From NCBI RefSeq assembly GCF_902506295.1, contig NZ_LR733312.1, positions 415,063 through 479,062 on the forward strand: a DNA stretch of 64,000 nucleotides, in the 5' to 3' direction. The position numbers and the translations under genes are program-made. This document shows, piece by piece, positions 46,601 through 55,777 of this stretch (the first letter of the stretch is position 1; each line of letters opens with the position of its first letter). The DNA comes from Luteimonas sp. 9C (GTDB lineage Bacteria; Pseudomonadota; Gammaproteobacteria; Xanthomonadales; Xanthomonadaceae). The notes beneath the pieces are model-generated. The model was not told the origin of the DNA. It worked only from the letters and a program-made list of their open reading frames with translations, and did no database searches.

Positions 46601-49600
46601 GGCCTGCTGGTGCTGCGGACGAATCCCGTGGCGCTGTGGGTCGCCGGTCCCGTGCTGCTGCTCTGGGCGGTGTCGCCGCTGCTGATGGCGTGGCTCGGTC
46701 GCGCGCCGGCGCAGCGCAGCGCGCAGCTGTCGATGGTGCAGCTGGATTTTCTCGGCCGCCTGGCGCGACGTACCTGGGCGTTCTTCGAGGTCAACATCCG
46801 CGAAGACGACCATTGGTTGCCACCGGACAACATCCAGGAACACCCGTCACTGGTCGTCGCACGCCGCACCTCGCCGACCAACATCGGCCTGTCGCTGCTG
46901 GCGAATCTGGGCGCGTGGGATTTCGGCTATCTGCAGACCGCTGCGGTGATGACGCGGACCCGGCGCGTCTTCGCCACGCTCGACCGCATGGAGCGCCACC
47001 GTGGGCACTTCTACAACTGGTACGACACCGAAACGCTGACGCCGCTGCAGCCGCGCTACATCTCCAGCGTCGACAGCGGCAACCTGGCAGGCCACCTGCT
47101 GACCCTGCGACAGGGCCTGCTGGGCCTCGCCGATGCGCCCGTGCTGGCGCCGCAGACCTTCACGGGGCTGTCCCACACGGTCGACGTACTGCGCGAACTC
47201 TACGAAGCGCAGGGCCATGCCGATCCGGCATGGAGCGCAGCCGTCGAAGCGTTTGAGGCGCGCCTCGCGCTCGCCCGGGCGACGCCGCCGGAGACGCTGG
47301 GCGATGCACTCGCGGCCATCGACGCGCTTGCCGCGCTCGCGGTACCGCTGGCGTCGCTGTCGCCGCCGGCCGATACCTACGATCCACTGGAAGACGCACC
47401 CGCGCACTGGGCAGCGCGTCTGGTTGCCGCGTGCGCCGAAGCGGGTGACGCCCTGCGCGCGTGTATGCCGGCATCGGACACCACTGCGACGCGCCCCGGG
47501 CACAGGGCTGGTCTGCCATCGCTGCGCATGCTGTGCGCGCCGGGCAACGCGTCCGATGTGCGGGCGTGGGCCTGCGCGCAGGTCCACGAACTGGAACGGC
47601 TGGCCCATGTCGCCGGCCAGTTCTCGCTGATGGAGTACGGTTTTCTCTACGACCGCGCGCGGCATTTGCTGTCGATCGGCTACGACGTCGACAACCGGCG
47701 CCTCGATCAGGGGCACTACGATCTGCTCGCCTCTGAAGCGCGGCTGTGCAGTTTCGTCGCGGTCGCGCAGGGCCAGCTGCCGCAGGACACGTGGTTCGCG
47801 CTGGGCCGGCTGCTGACCGAGGTCGATGGTGACCCGACGCTGCTGTCGTGGAGTGGCTCGATGTTCGAGTACCTGATGCCGCAGCTGGTGATGCCGAGTT
47901 ACCCGGACACGCTGCTCGACCAGACTGCGCGGCACGCGGTGCAGGCGCAGATCGCCTACGGCCGTCAGCACGACGTGCCCTGGGGCATCTCGGAATCCGG
48001 CTACAACACGGTCGATACGCGGATGAACTACCAGTACCGCGCGTTCGGCGTGCCCGGACTCGGGCTCAAGCGCGGACTCGGCGAGGATCTGGTGATCGCG
48101 CCATACGCGACGATGATGGCACTGATGGTCGCGCCCGAGGCGGCAACGCAGAACCTGCAACGGCTTGATGCCGCCGGTTTCTCCGGGCGTTTCGGGCTGT
48201 TCGAGGCGATCGACTACACGGCTTCGCGCCTGCCGCGTGGTCAGACGCACGCGGTGGTCCGGTCGTTCATGGCGCATCACCAGGGCATGGGCTTTCTCGC
48301 GCTCGACCATCTGTTGCACGAGCAGCCGATGCAGAAGCGTTTCACCGCCGATGCCGAATTCCAAGCCACGCTCTTGCTGTTGCAGGAGCGCGTGCCGCGG
48401 ACCGGCGTATTCCTGCCGCACGAGGTCGAGTCGGTCGGCGTGCGCACCAGTGGCGGCGGTGACGAGACCCAGTTGCGTGTATTCCGGACGCCCGAGACCA
48501 CACGACCCGCAGTCCAGATGCTGTCGAACGGTCGCATGCATGCGCTGCTCACCAGCGCCGGCGGCGGTTACCTGCGGCAGCACGACATGGCGGTGGTGCG
48601 CTGGCGTGAGGACGGGACCCGCGACCACTGGGGCAGCTTCTGCTATCTGCGCGATGTCGAGAACGACGATGTCTGGTCGGCCGCGTACCAGCCCACCTGC
48701 GTGCCCGTGGAGCACTACGAGGCGATCTTCTCCGACGCGAAGGCCGAATTCCGCGGTCGCAGGCGCGGGGTCGAGACGCATCTTGAAATCGCGATCTCGG
48801 CCGAGGACGACATCGAACTGCGGCGTCTGCGGCTCAGCAACCGGTCGCGGCGTCCGCGGACCATCGAGATCACCACCTATGCGGAAGTCGTGCTGGCGCC
48901 GGCGATCGCCGACGAACTGCACCCGGCCTTCAGCAACCTGTTCGTGCAGACGGAAATCGTCCGCGACAAGCAGGCGCTGCTGTGCACCCGACGCCCGCGC
49001 GCGCACGACGAAATCCCGCCGTGGATGTTCCATCTCGTCGCCGCCCACGATGCCGACATTGTCGAAATTTCCTACGAGACCGATCGCGCACGCTTCATCG
49101 GTCGCGGCCTGACGCCACGCGATCCGCTGGCCATGCGCAGCGCCGGCCCGCTGTCCGACAGCGCGGGGTCGGTGCTCGATCCGGTCGTCGCGATCCGCGT
49201 GCGGGTGACGCTGGCGCCGGAGCAGACCGCCGTGCTCGATCTGGTCACCGGCGTCGGGGGCGATCGTGATGCCTGTGCGGCGCTGCTGGACAAGTATCGC
49301 GACCGCCGTCTCGCCGACCGCGTATTCGATCTCGCTTGGACCCACAGTCAGGTGGTCCGCCGGCAGATCAACGCCACGCAGGGCGACGCGCAGCTCTACG
49401 AACGCGTGGCGGGACTGCTGACATTCGCGCATCCGTTCCTGCGCGCCGACAGCGCCGTGCTGCTGCAGAACAGGCGGGGACAGTCGGGGTTGTGGGGGCA
49501 TGCGATCTCCGGCGACCTGCCGATCGTGCTGGTGCAGATCGCCCATGCCGAGAACATCGAACTGGTCCGGCAGATGGTCCAGGCGCACGCGTACTGGCGT

Positions 49601-52447
49601 CTGAAAGGCCTGCAGGTCGACCTGGTCATCTGGAACGAGGACCAGGCCGGCTACCGCCAGGAGTTGCAGGAGCAGATCCTCGGCCTGGTCTCGGCGGGGC
49701 CGGAAGGCAATGTCCTCGACCGGCCGGGTGGCATCTTCGTGCGGCCGGCGCAGCAGATCTCGCAGGAGGACCGCATCCTGATCCAGTCGGTGGCGCGCGT
49801 GATCGTCGGCGACCAGTACGGCACGCTGGCCGCGCAGGTGTCCCGACACGCGACGGCCGAGCGCAGCATGCCGCTGCTGGTCGCAAGCGATGCGGGCGTG
49901 CGCGCGCCGGACGAGGCGGGCGACGACGCGGCGGCCGAGCGGTCGGCCGGGTTCGACGGCCTGCCGCCGCGTGACGCGTCGACGTCCGACGAAGACCCGT
50001 GGCCGTTCGAGAAAGTGGCCGAATCCGTGCGCTTCGACAACGGTCTGGGGGCGTTCGCGGCCGATGGCCGCGAGTACGTGATCGTGCTCGACGACGCCGC
50101 GACCACGCCTGCGCCCTGGTCCAACGTGATGGCCAATCCCAAGCTCGGCAGCGTGGTCAGCGAAAGCGGAGCCGGCTATACCTGGTTCGAGAACGCGCAC
50201 GAGTTCCGGCTGACGCCGTGGCACAACGATCCGGTGTCCGACACCGGCGGCGAAGCCTTCTATCTGCGCGACGAGGAAAGCGGCCACACGTGGTCGCCGA
50301 TGCCGCTGCCGATGCGCGGGCGCGGCGCCTATCGCACCCGCCACGGATTCGGCTACAGCGTCTACGAGCACGTCGAGGACGGGATCGCCAGCGAGTTGTG
50401 GATCTTCGTCGGCCTGCGCGAGGCGGTGAAATTCTCGGTGCTGAAGCTGCGCAATCTCTCGGGTCGTGCGCGCCGGCTGTCGGCGACGGGTTACGTCGAG
50501 TGGGTGCTCGGCGACATCCGGGTGAAATCGCAGATGCACGTGATCACCGAGCGCGATGCCGGCACTGGCGTGCTGACCGCGCGCAACCCCTACAACACGG
50601 AATTCGGCGGGCGCGTCGCCTTCTTCGACGTCGACGGCGACCGGCGCACGTTCACCGGTGACCGCACCGAGTTCCTCGGCCGCAACGGCAGCCTGCGGGC
50701 CCCGGATGCGCTGCGTCGCGAGCGGTTGTCGGGCCGCCTGGGTGCCGGGCTGGACCCGTGCACCGCAATCCAGGTGCAGGTGGATCTCGCCCCGGGGCAG
50801 GCGACGGAGACCGTGTTCCGGCTCGGCATCGGCGACGACATGCACGCCGCGCTGCAGCTGGCGCACGGACTGCGCGGCTCGATGCCGGCGCACGACGCGC
50901 TCGACGGGGTGCGCCTGCACTGGCTGCAGATCCTCGGTGCGGTGCGGGTGGAGACGCCCGAGCCTGCGACCGACCTGCTGGTCAACGGCTGGCTGCTGTA
51001 CCAGACGCTGGCGTGCCGCTACGTTGCCCGCAGCGGCTACTACCAGTCCGGCGGCGCGTTCGGGTTCCGTGACCAGCTGCAGGACACGATGGCGACCGTG
51101 CATGCGATGCCGGCGCTGACCCGCGCCCATCTGCTGCTCAGCGCGGCGCACCAGTTCCCGCAGGGCGACGTGCTGCACTGGTGGCACCCGCCGGCCGACC
51201 GCGGCGTGCGCACGCGCTGCTCCGACGACTATCTGTGGCTGCCGCTCGCGGCCTGCCGCTACCTGGAGGTCACCGGCGACGACAGCGTGCTCGACGAGCG
51301 GGTCGGCTTCATCGAAGGCCGCCTGGTCAATGCCGACGAGGAGTCGTACTACGACCTTCCGGTGCCGTCGGGTCGCGTGCAGTCGTTCTACGACCACTGC
51401 GTGCTCGCACTGGAGCGGGGCATGTCGCTGCTCGGCGAACGCGGCCTGCCGCTGATCTGCACCGGCGACTGGAACGACGGCATGAACCGCGTGGGCGAGG
51501 CCGGCCGCGGCGAAAGCGTGTGGCTCGGCTTCTTCCTTTACGACGTGCTGCAACGTTTCATCCCGGTTGCCGAGGCGCGCGGCGACGCGACGTTCGCAGC
51601 CACCTGCGTCGCCGCTGCGCAACGCCTGCAGGGGAATCTGGAAGCCGAGGCCTGGGATGGTGGCTGGTACCGGCGCGCTTGGTTCGACGACGGTACGCCG
51701 ATCGGCTCGCAGTCCAGCGACGAATGCCGGATCGATTCGATCTCGCAGAGCTGGTCGGTGCTGTCGGGCGCGGCGGAGCCGGGGCGTGCGCGCCAGGCGA
51801 TGGCCGCGCTCGACACCCATCTGGTCAAGCGCGAGGCGGGGTTGATCCAGCTGCTCGATCCGCCGTTCGACACCACCGCGCACGATCCCGGCTACATCCG
51901 CGGCTACGTGCCGGGCGTGCGCGAGAACGGCGGCCAGTACACCCATGCCGCGGTGTGGACGGCGATGGCCTTCGCCGCGCTCGACGACCGCGAGCGCGCC
52001 TGGGAACTGGCGCGCATGATCAATCCGGTGCACCACGCCGAAGACGCGGCCGGCACCGCGGTCTACAAGGTCGAGCCCTACGTCATGGCGGCCGATGTCT
52101 ACGGCGTCGCGCCGCATGTCGGCCGTGGCGGCTGGACCTGGTACACCGGTTCGGCGGGCTGGATGTATCGCCTGCTCAGCGAGTCGCTGCTGGGCCTGCA
52201 GCGTCGCGGCGACACGTTGCGCATCGTGCCCTGCATTCCCGACGCCTGGCCCGGCTACCGGATGCAGTTGCGGCATGGCGCGGCGGTGTATCGCATCGAA
52301 ATCGTGCGGACCGGTGGTTCGCAGGCCCCGCAACTCACGCTCGACGGTGCGGTACAGCCTGGTCTGGAGATCACGCTGCACACCGCCGACGCGGTCCACG
52401 ACGTGGTGCTGCAGTGGCCGCGGCCTGCGGACGGGGATGTGGGCTGA
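43694..52447 (+). CDS. ndvB: Cyclic beta-1,2-glucan synthase, NdvB/Cgs type
   Basis: A 2917-residue multidomain membrane enzyme, full length for the family (about 2800-2900). The N-terminal half is the glycosyltransferase (GT84) with membrane helices near residues 420-475 and 830-1010. TLDTDTRLP (about 641) is the metal-binding DxD-like motif, and RRHRWIRGDWQ (about 787) the QxxRW-like motif. The C-terminal half has a glycoamylase-like segment and GH94 phosphorylase repeats that set ring size, with the catalytic Asp in CTGDWNDGMNRVGE (about 2595). The product is a periplasmic cyclic glucan for osmoadaptation or host interaction. AGGA precedes the ATG at 43694. Confidence 0.95.
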   Translation: MHAASRMSRRWSRLRSRFGTYASPLDSTDLASEAPLRAQLFSAEQMELHGKALALTHRIHTGRVPDRLLARLSENAALLEDARTFLSLMVRDDIRITPAGEWLLDNYHLIEEQVRLARRHLPKGYSRELPALSQGASAGLPRVYDLAMEAVAHGDGQVDAVTLSRFVAAYQLVTPLTLGELWAIPIMLRLAVLENLRRMAARVIHDGRDHRRARRWAEELNATATGSPKDVVLVVADMARSQPPATGAFVAELTRGLHGRGALLSLPLTWIEQWLTDSGLRIDALVHAESQQQAADQVSIGNSIGSLRFLANMDWREYVETMSLVDAALREDPAATYGLMDFATRDHYRHAVETIARRSGASEVDVAQTTVRLAQVHAADSIEAHVGYYLVDDGVDATLTTLASAHGRRKARMAPRTVPLPVYLSLIAVVVALATTGLLGQSGAHAVSWAPAWVLILLGLLVFSELGIALTNWLATVIVAPKPLPRLEFSLGLPPSERTLVVVPCMFGDIATVDALVEGLEVRFLANRDPHLHFALLSDDLDADQQTLPGDAAVLAHAAALIAGLNQRYLADSPAPGGDRFFLFHRPRTWNAGEGRWIGEERKRGKLAALNGFLRGAGTGAFQQIVGRTEVLANVRYVITLDTDTRLPRDAARAFVGTLAHPLNRAVFDPRRNRVTRGYGILQPSVGSSFSGRRISRYARMYGSEPGIDPYTRTVSDVYQDLFGEGSFVGKGIYDIDAFEQALHGRFPDNRILSHDLLEGCHARAGLVSDVRLYEDYPARYAADVKRRHRWIRGDWQLLPWLMPWVPTARDGRVRNPLSWLSRGKLIDNLRRSLVPASALALLVFGWTTLTAPLAWTFWLLAVFFAPVLIPALRDLLSKPADMRLDTHLLQVGDATGRGLVRAVVNFACLPYEAMFSLSAIAVTLWRTLVTRRHLLQWNPSSEVERSLGSGMAAELRAMWGAPVLSLLIGLLVLRTNPVALWVAGPVLLLWAVSPLLMAWLGRAPAQRSAQLSMVQLDFLGRLARRTWAFFEVNIREDDHWLPPDNIQEHPSLVVARRTSPTNIGLSLLANLGAWDFGYLQTAAVMTRTRRVFATLDRMERHRGHFYNWYDTETLTPLQPRYISSVDSGNLAGHLLTLRQGLLGLADAPVLAPQTFTGLSHTVDVLRELYEAQGHADPAWSAAVEAFEARLALARATPPETLGDALAAIDALAALAVPLASLSPPADTYDPLEDAPAHWAARLVAACAEAGDALRACMPASDTTATRPGHRAGLPSLRMLCAPGNASDVRAWACAQVHELERLAHVAGQFSLMEYGFLYDRARHLLSIGYDVDNRRLDQGHYDLLASEARLCSFVAVAQGQLPQDTWFALGRLLTEVDGDPTLLSWSGSMFEYLMPQLVMPSYPDTLLDQTARHAVQAQIAYGRQHDVPWGISESGYNTVDTRMNYQYRAFGVPGLGLKRGLGEDLVIAPYATMMALMVAPEAATQNLQRLDAAGFSGRFGLFEAIDYTASRLPRGQTHAVVRSFMAHHQGMGFLALDHLLHEQPMQKRFTADAEFQATLLLLQERVPRTGVFLPHEVESVGVRTSGGGDETQLRVFRTPETTRPAVQMLSNGRMHALLTSAGGGYLRQHDMAVVRWREDGTRDHWGSFCYLRDVENDDVWSAAYQPTCVPVEHYEAIFSDAKAEFRGRRRGVETHLEIAISAEDDIELRRLRLSNRSRRPRTIEITTYAEVVLAPAIADELHPAFSNLFVQTEIVRDKQALLCTRRPRAHDEIPPWMFHLVAAHDADIVEISYETDRARFIGRGLTPRDPLAMRSAGPLSDSAGSVLDPVVAIRVRVTLAPEQTAVLDLVTGVGGDRDACAALLDKYRDRRLADRVFDLAWTHSQVVRRQINATQGDAQLYERVAGLLTFAHPFLRADSAVLLQNRRGQSGLWGHAISGDLPIVLVQIAHAENIELVRQMVQAHAYWRLKGLQVDLVIWNEDQAGYRQELQEQILGLVSAGPEGNVLDRPGGIFVRPAQQISQEDRILIQSVARVIVGDQYGTLAAQVSRHATAERSMPLLVASDAGVRAPDEAGDDAAAERSAGFDGLPPRDASTSDEDPWPFEKVAESVRFDNGLGAFAADGREYVIVLDDAATTPAPWSNVMANPKLGSVVSESGAGYTWFENAHEFRLTPWHNDPVSDTGGEAFYLRDEESGHTWSPMPLPMRGRGAYRTRHGFGYSVYEHVEDGIASELWIFVGLREAVKFSVLKLRNLSGRARRLSATGYVEWVLGDIRVKSQMHVITERDAGTGVLTARNPYNTEFGGRVAFFDVDGDRRTFTGDRTEFLGRNGSLRAPDALRRERLSGRLGAGLDPCTAIQVQVDLAPGQATETVFRLGIGDDMHAALQLAHGLRGSMPAHDALDGVRLHWLQILGAVRVETPEPATDLLVNGWLLYQTLACRYVARSGYYQSGGAFGFRDQLQDTMATVHAMPALTRAHLLLSAAHQFPQGDVLHWWHPPADRGVRTRCSDDYLWLPLAACRYLEVTGDDSVLDERVGFIEGRLVNADEESYYDLPVPSGRVQSFYDHCVLALERGMSLLGERGLPLICTGDWNDGMNRVGEAGRGESVWLGFFLYDVLQRFIPVAEARGDATFAATCVAAAQRLQGNLEAEAWDGGWYRRAWFDDGTPIGSQSSDECRIDSISQSWSVLSGAAEPGRARQAMAALDTHLVKREAGLIQLLDPPFDTTAHDPGYIRGYVPGVRENGGQYTHAAVWTAMAFAALDDRERAWELARMINPVHHAEDAAGTAVYKVEPYVMAADVYGVAPHVGRGGWTWYTGSAGWMYRLLSESLLGLQRRGDTLRIVPCIPDAWPGYRMQLRHGAAVYRIEIVRTGGSQAPQLTLDGAVQPGLEITLHTADAVHDVVLQWPRPADGDVG

Positions 52448-52671
52448 TGGCGCTGCGGATCGAACTCGACAGCGCGCTCGACGCCCTGGCCGGCATGCTC
52501 CCGGTCTGGCGCGAGAAGCTGCGCGCACCAGCCGCGTTCTGGCCGCAGTTCGACGCGCTGTCGGCGAAGATCCTTGCACGGGCCCGCGACGAGGCCGAGC
52601 GCGCCGCGGTGCGGACGCGTCTGGAGGCGATGCTCGCCGAGGCTGGCTGCGTGCGGCCGAGGCGCCCTTGA
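52447..52671 (+). CDS. Small protein coupled to glucan synthase
   Basis: A 74-residue protein whose ATG overlaps the synthase stop (TGATG). The translation is a regular amphipathic helical pattern (MALRIELDSALDALAGMLPV...). No domain or signal peptide is recognised. The tight overlap suggests a co-translated partner or regulator of the synthase, but no function is claimed. It ends before a strong bidirectional hairpin. Confidence 0.65.
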   Translation: MALRIELDSALDALAGMLPVWREKLRAPAAFWPQFDALSAKILARARDEAERAAVRTRLEAMLAEAGCVRPRRP

Positions 52672-52677
52672 ACGCGA

Positions 52678-52703
52678 AAGGGACGGCTTGCGGGCCGTCC
52701 CTT
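52678..52703. terminator. Bidirectional terminator hairpin
   Basis: AAGGGACGGC (52678-52687) and GCCGTCCCTT (52694-52703) form a perfect 10-bp stem with a 6-nt loop. It separates the convergent synthase operon and receptor gene. The A/T ends give short T-tracts on both strands. Confidence 0.75.
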
Positions 52704-52725
52704 CGTGTCGTGCAGGCTGTCGGAC

Positions 52726-55473
52726 TCAAAACTTGAAGTTCAGGCCCGCCAGGTACGTCCGGCCCCATTCGAGATTCTCGAGCGGACGATCGCGGGTGCC
52801 GGCGTAGGTGCGGTAGGCCTCGTTGGTGAGGTTGTTGGCCTGCAGCAGCAGGGTCAGGCCATCGAGCGCCGACCCCTCACCGAAGCTGTAGCTGATCTGC
52901 GCGTCGGTGATGTTCTCGCCGACGACGTAGCGCAGCGTACGTGCACCGTCGAAATTGCCGATCTCGCCGATGAAGTCCGAACGCCGGCGCTGGCTGACGC
53001 GCGCTTCGAAACCGTCGCGCTCGTAGTACGCCGTCAGGTTGTAGACCCGCTTCGACAGACCCGGCAGGTCGATCGGGCCGCTGCCCACGCTGTTGGCGCT
53101 CTCGGGATCGAAGATCTGGATGCTGCTGTCATTGAAGCTGGCGCTGGCGACGATGCCGAAACCGCGCAGCGACTCGGTCCACAGGTCGAACGGCAGCGAC
53201 GCCGTCAGTTCCAGACCGCGCAACGTGCCGCCCTCACCATTCTGCGGCGCGGTGAAGTTGCCGATGTTCTGCACCGGCGGCGTGCCCGGACGCGGCACGT
53301 AGCTGGCGACGAAGTCGGAGAAGTCGTAGTCGTCGACGGTCTGCGTGTAGATGTAGGTGCGCAGGTCCTTGTAGAAGAACGCAGCGGCCACGTAGGCGCG
53401 GTTGCCGAAGTACTTCTCCCACGACACGTCGAACGCGTACGCGCGCCACGGATCGAGCAGCGGGTTGCCGCCGCTGCCGCCCGGACGGCCGGTGCTCTCG
53501 TCGACACCGAATTCCAGCGACGAACGCAGCTGGTCCACGCGCGGACGCGCGACCTGCTCGGCCAGGCCCACGCGCACCGTGTGCTCGTTCGGCAGCTGGA
53601 ACGCGAGGTTCATGCTCGGCAGCACATCGGTGTAGGTCTTGCCCGACTCGAACGGCCGCACGTTGCTGCCGGCCGGCTGCGTGGAATCGAAGTAACGCGA
53701 CGCGGACGACTGGTCGACACGCTGGATCTGCACGCCGACGTTGCCGGTGACCGTGGCCACGCCCCATTCGGTGCTCAGGTTCGCGCGCGCGAACGCGCTG
53801 GTGATCTTCTCGCTGACCGTCCAGGCCTTCGGGATCAGGTAATCCAGATCCTCGGTCGGCTCGAAGACCATGTAGCGGTCCACGGCGCCGGGCACGTTCC
53901 AGGCCGGGATGTAGCCGACGCCCGCGAAGCCGAGGTCGACCAGACCGTACTGCAGATCGTCCGCGATCGCGGTATCACCCTGCGGGCCGAGGTTGATGTT
54001 GCCCTCGGGCTGGCGCTTGGACTTCTCGCGGTCGGTGTGGTTGAGGCCGAAGTCGAATTCCGACAGCCACGTGATCGAGCCGGGGGCGGGCAGGGTGAGA
54101 CCGATGCGCGCGGCCTTGAGCTCGTCCTCCACCTGCGGCGTCTTGCCGTAGCCCGAGCCGTAGATGGTGTTGGTCAGGAACAGGCGCGCGGGATCGGAGT
54201 AGTCGAGGCCCGGGGCGAGCTGGGTGAAATCATTGCTGCGGATGTCGATCTCGATCGTGTCGAGCGACGGGTTCGGCAGGCGCTGGGCGTTGTTCTCCAG
54301 GCTGATTTCCGACCGCTTGGCCTTCGACCAGCTGATGTCCGTGAACAGACGCGCCGACTCGAAGTTGAACTCGTTGCTCCAGCCCACCGCCGAGATGCGG
54401 TCCTCGCGACGGTTGTAGATGCCGCGCACCAGCGGGTAGACGCCAGTCAGCGTGCCGCCGGCGAAGCTGCCGTTCTCGCTGGTGCGCACATCGCTGTAGA
54501 CGCACGCGGGGTTGCAGGGGAACGAGCCGTTGAACTGGGTATTGACCTCGAACTGGTTCGCGGTGTCTTCCTGCTCGGCGCGCGAATGGAACATGTCCAG
54601 CGTGCTGGTCCACGCGTTCGAGGGGCGGAACTGCAGCGTCGCCATGACACCGTCGCGCTTGGTGAAGCCGGTCCGGCGCAACGCCTTCATGCCGTCGGTC
54701 GCCCATGTGCCGGGCGCGAGGCCCGGGCGGGCGTCGGTCTTCCACGGCTCGTAGAGGCCGACCTGGTTTTCCTGGATCGGCGTGTCGCTGTGCGAATAGC
54801 CGATCGAGAAACCGAAGCGGCGATCGGCGGACTGGCCGATCCAGCTGCCGCTGATGCGGTTGCCGTAGGGATCGGTCTTCGCCGCTTCGCCCAGCGAATT
54901 GCGCTGGTAGCGACCGTTGAGCGTGATCACCGACTCGCTGAAGTTCAGCGGCCGCACGGTCTGCATGTCCAGCGTGCCCGACAGCCCCTGGCCGAACAGG
55001 CCGGCGTCGGGCGTCTTGTACACGGTGACGCCGCTGACGAGTTCCGACGGGTACTGGTCGAATTCCACGCTGCGGTTGTCGCCGGTGCTGACCATCTCGC
55101 GACCGTTGAGCAGCGTGGTCGCGAAGTCGGGCGACAGGCCGCGCACGCTGATCACCTGCGCGCGACCGGCGACGCGCTGCGCCGAGACACCGGGCAGGCG
55201 GGCGATGGATTCGGCGATGCTGACGTCGGGCAGCTTGCCGATGTCTTCGGCAGACACCGCTTCGACGATCTGGGTGGCGTCGCGTTTGATCGAGATCGCG
55301 CTCTCGATACCGCGCCGGATGCCGGTGACCTTCACCGCATCGAGTTCGGTGGCCTCGTCCGCAGCGGCGGTGTTCGAGGAATTGGTCGTGGTCTGTGCGT
55401 GCGCGCCAGCGGCGAGCATCAGCAGTGCCGACGACAGTGCGGCACTGAGCAGGTTGCGATCGAGCTTCGACAT
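52726..55473 (-). CDS. TonB-dependent receptor, maltodextrin locus
   Basis: A 915-residue outer-membrane receptor. Signal peptide (cleavage after AHA, about residue 26), TonB box AVKVTG (46-51), plug domain (about 60-190; DIGKLPDVSIAESIARLPG), and beta-barrel ending in YLAGLNFKF. The pattern RRGIESAISIKRDATQIVEA is typical of sugar-related receptors of Caulobacter and Xanthomonas. Clustering with alpha-glucosidase, amylase, GPH transporter and LacI points to maltodextrin uptake. A palindromic box shared with the glucosidase-transporter region lies about 130 bp upstream of the start. The ATG at 55473 is preceded by GGGAGGGGAG. Confidence 0.93.
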   Translation of the reverse strand: MSKLDRNLLSAALSSALLMLAAGAHAQTTTNSSNTAAADEATELDAVKVTGIRRGIESAISIKRDATQIVEAVSAEDIGKLPDVSIAESIARLPGVSAQRVAGRAQVISVRGLSPDFATTLLNGREMVSTGDNRSVEFDQYPSELVSGVTVYKTPDAGLFGQGLSGTLDMQTVRPLNFSESVITLNGRYQRNSLGEAAKTDPYGNRISGSWIGQSADRRFGFSIGYSHSDTPIQENQVGLYEPWKTDARPGLAPGTWATDGMKALRRTGFTKRDGVMATLQFRPSNAWTSTLDMFHSRAEQEDTANQFEVNTQFNGSFPCNPACVYSDVRTSENGSFAGGTLTGVYPLVRGIYNRREDRISAVGWSNEFNFESARLFTDISWSKAKRSEISLENNAQRLPNPSLDTIEIDIRSNDFTQLAPGLDYSDPARLFLTNTIYGSGYGKTPQVEDELKAARIGLTLPAPGSITWLSEFDFGLNHTDREKSKRQPEGNINLGPQGDTAIADDLQYGLVDLGFAGVGYIPAWNVPGAVDRYMVFEPTEDLDYLIPKAWTVSEKITSAFARANLSTEWGVATVTGNVGVQIQRVDQSSASRYFDSTQPAGSNVRPFESGKTYTDVLPSMNLAFQLPNEHTVRVGLAEQVARPRVDQLRSSLEFGVDESTGRPGGSGGNPLLDPWRAYAFDVSWEKYFGNRAYVAAAFFYKDLRTYIYTQTVDDYDFSDFVASYVPRPGTPPVQNIGNFTAPQNGEGGTLRGLELTASLPFDLWTESLRGFGIVASASFNDSSIQIFDPESANSVGSGPIDLPGLSKRVYNLTAYYERDGFEARVSQRRRSDFIGEIGNFDGARTLRYVVGENITDAQISYSFGEGSALDGLTLLLQANNLTNEAYRTYAGTRDRPLENLEWGRTYLAGLNFKF

Positions 55474-55566
55474 CTCCCCTCCCAAGGGTGTCCAGCGGAC
55501 AGCGGTATTGCATCGTTTGTAGCCGTCCACGGCGCCGTCGGGGCAGGCGTGGTACGGGTCGCGGCC

Positions 55567-55572
55567 ATGGTA
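55567..55572 (-). promoter_or_regulatory. Possible -10 of maltodextrin receptor
   Basis: TACCAT (minus strand) lies about 28 nt after the palindromic box. The same hexamer, at almost the same distance (27 nt) from the other copy of the box, lies in front of the transporter gene. Confidence 0.4.
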
Positions 55573-55600
55573 GTCGCGAGTCAGAACGTGCAACGCACGC

Positions 55601-55614
55601 TGCATACGTATTCA
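55601..55614. promoter_or_regulatory. LacI-type operator box 1 (receptor)
   Basis: TGCATACGTATTCA, an imperfect palindrome centred on ACGT, is in the receptor's upstream region. It is the exact reverse complement of box 2 at 58423-58436. Location and symmetry make it the probable operator of the linked LacI regulator. Confidence 0.75.
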
Positions 55615-55777
55615 TTGCGTGACGATTGCCACGGTGTCATCGCACGGGTCGCAATGCCTCGCGGGCGATGTCGCGGAACCTCACATCGCCCGCGCACGGC
55701 GCCTGGCACGTGCGTGTTTTCCTGCCTTAGCGCGGACGGTGACCGGTCCCTCGCACCGCCTCGGCTAGCATCGCGAC

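Noticed and set aside
46847..52768. Very long open frame on the minus strand opposite the glucan synthase gene
   Set aside because: It is the antisense shadow of a strongly recognised gene with GC-rich codons; its translation is Arg/Gln/Val/His-rich with no domain.
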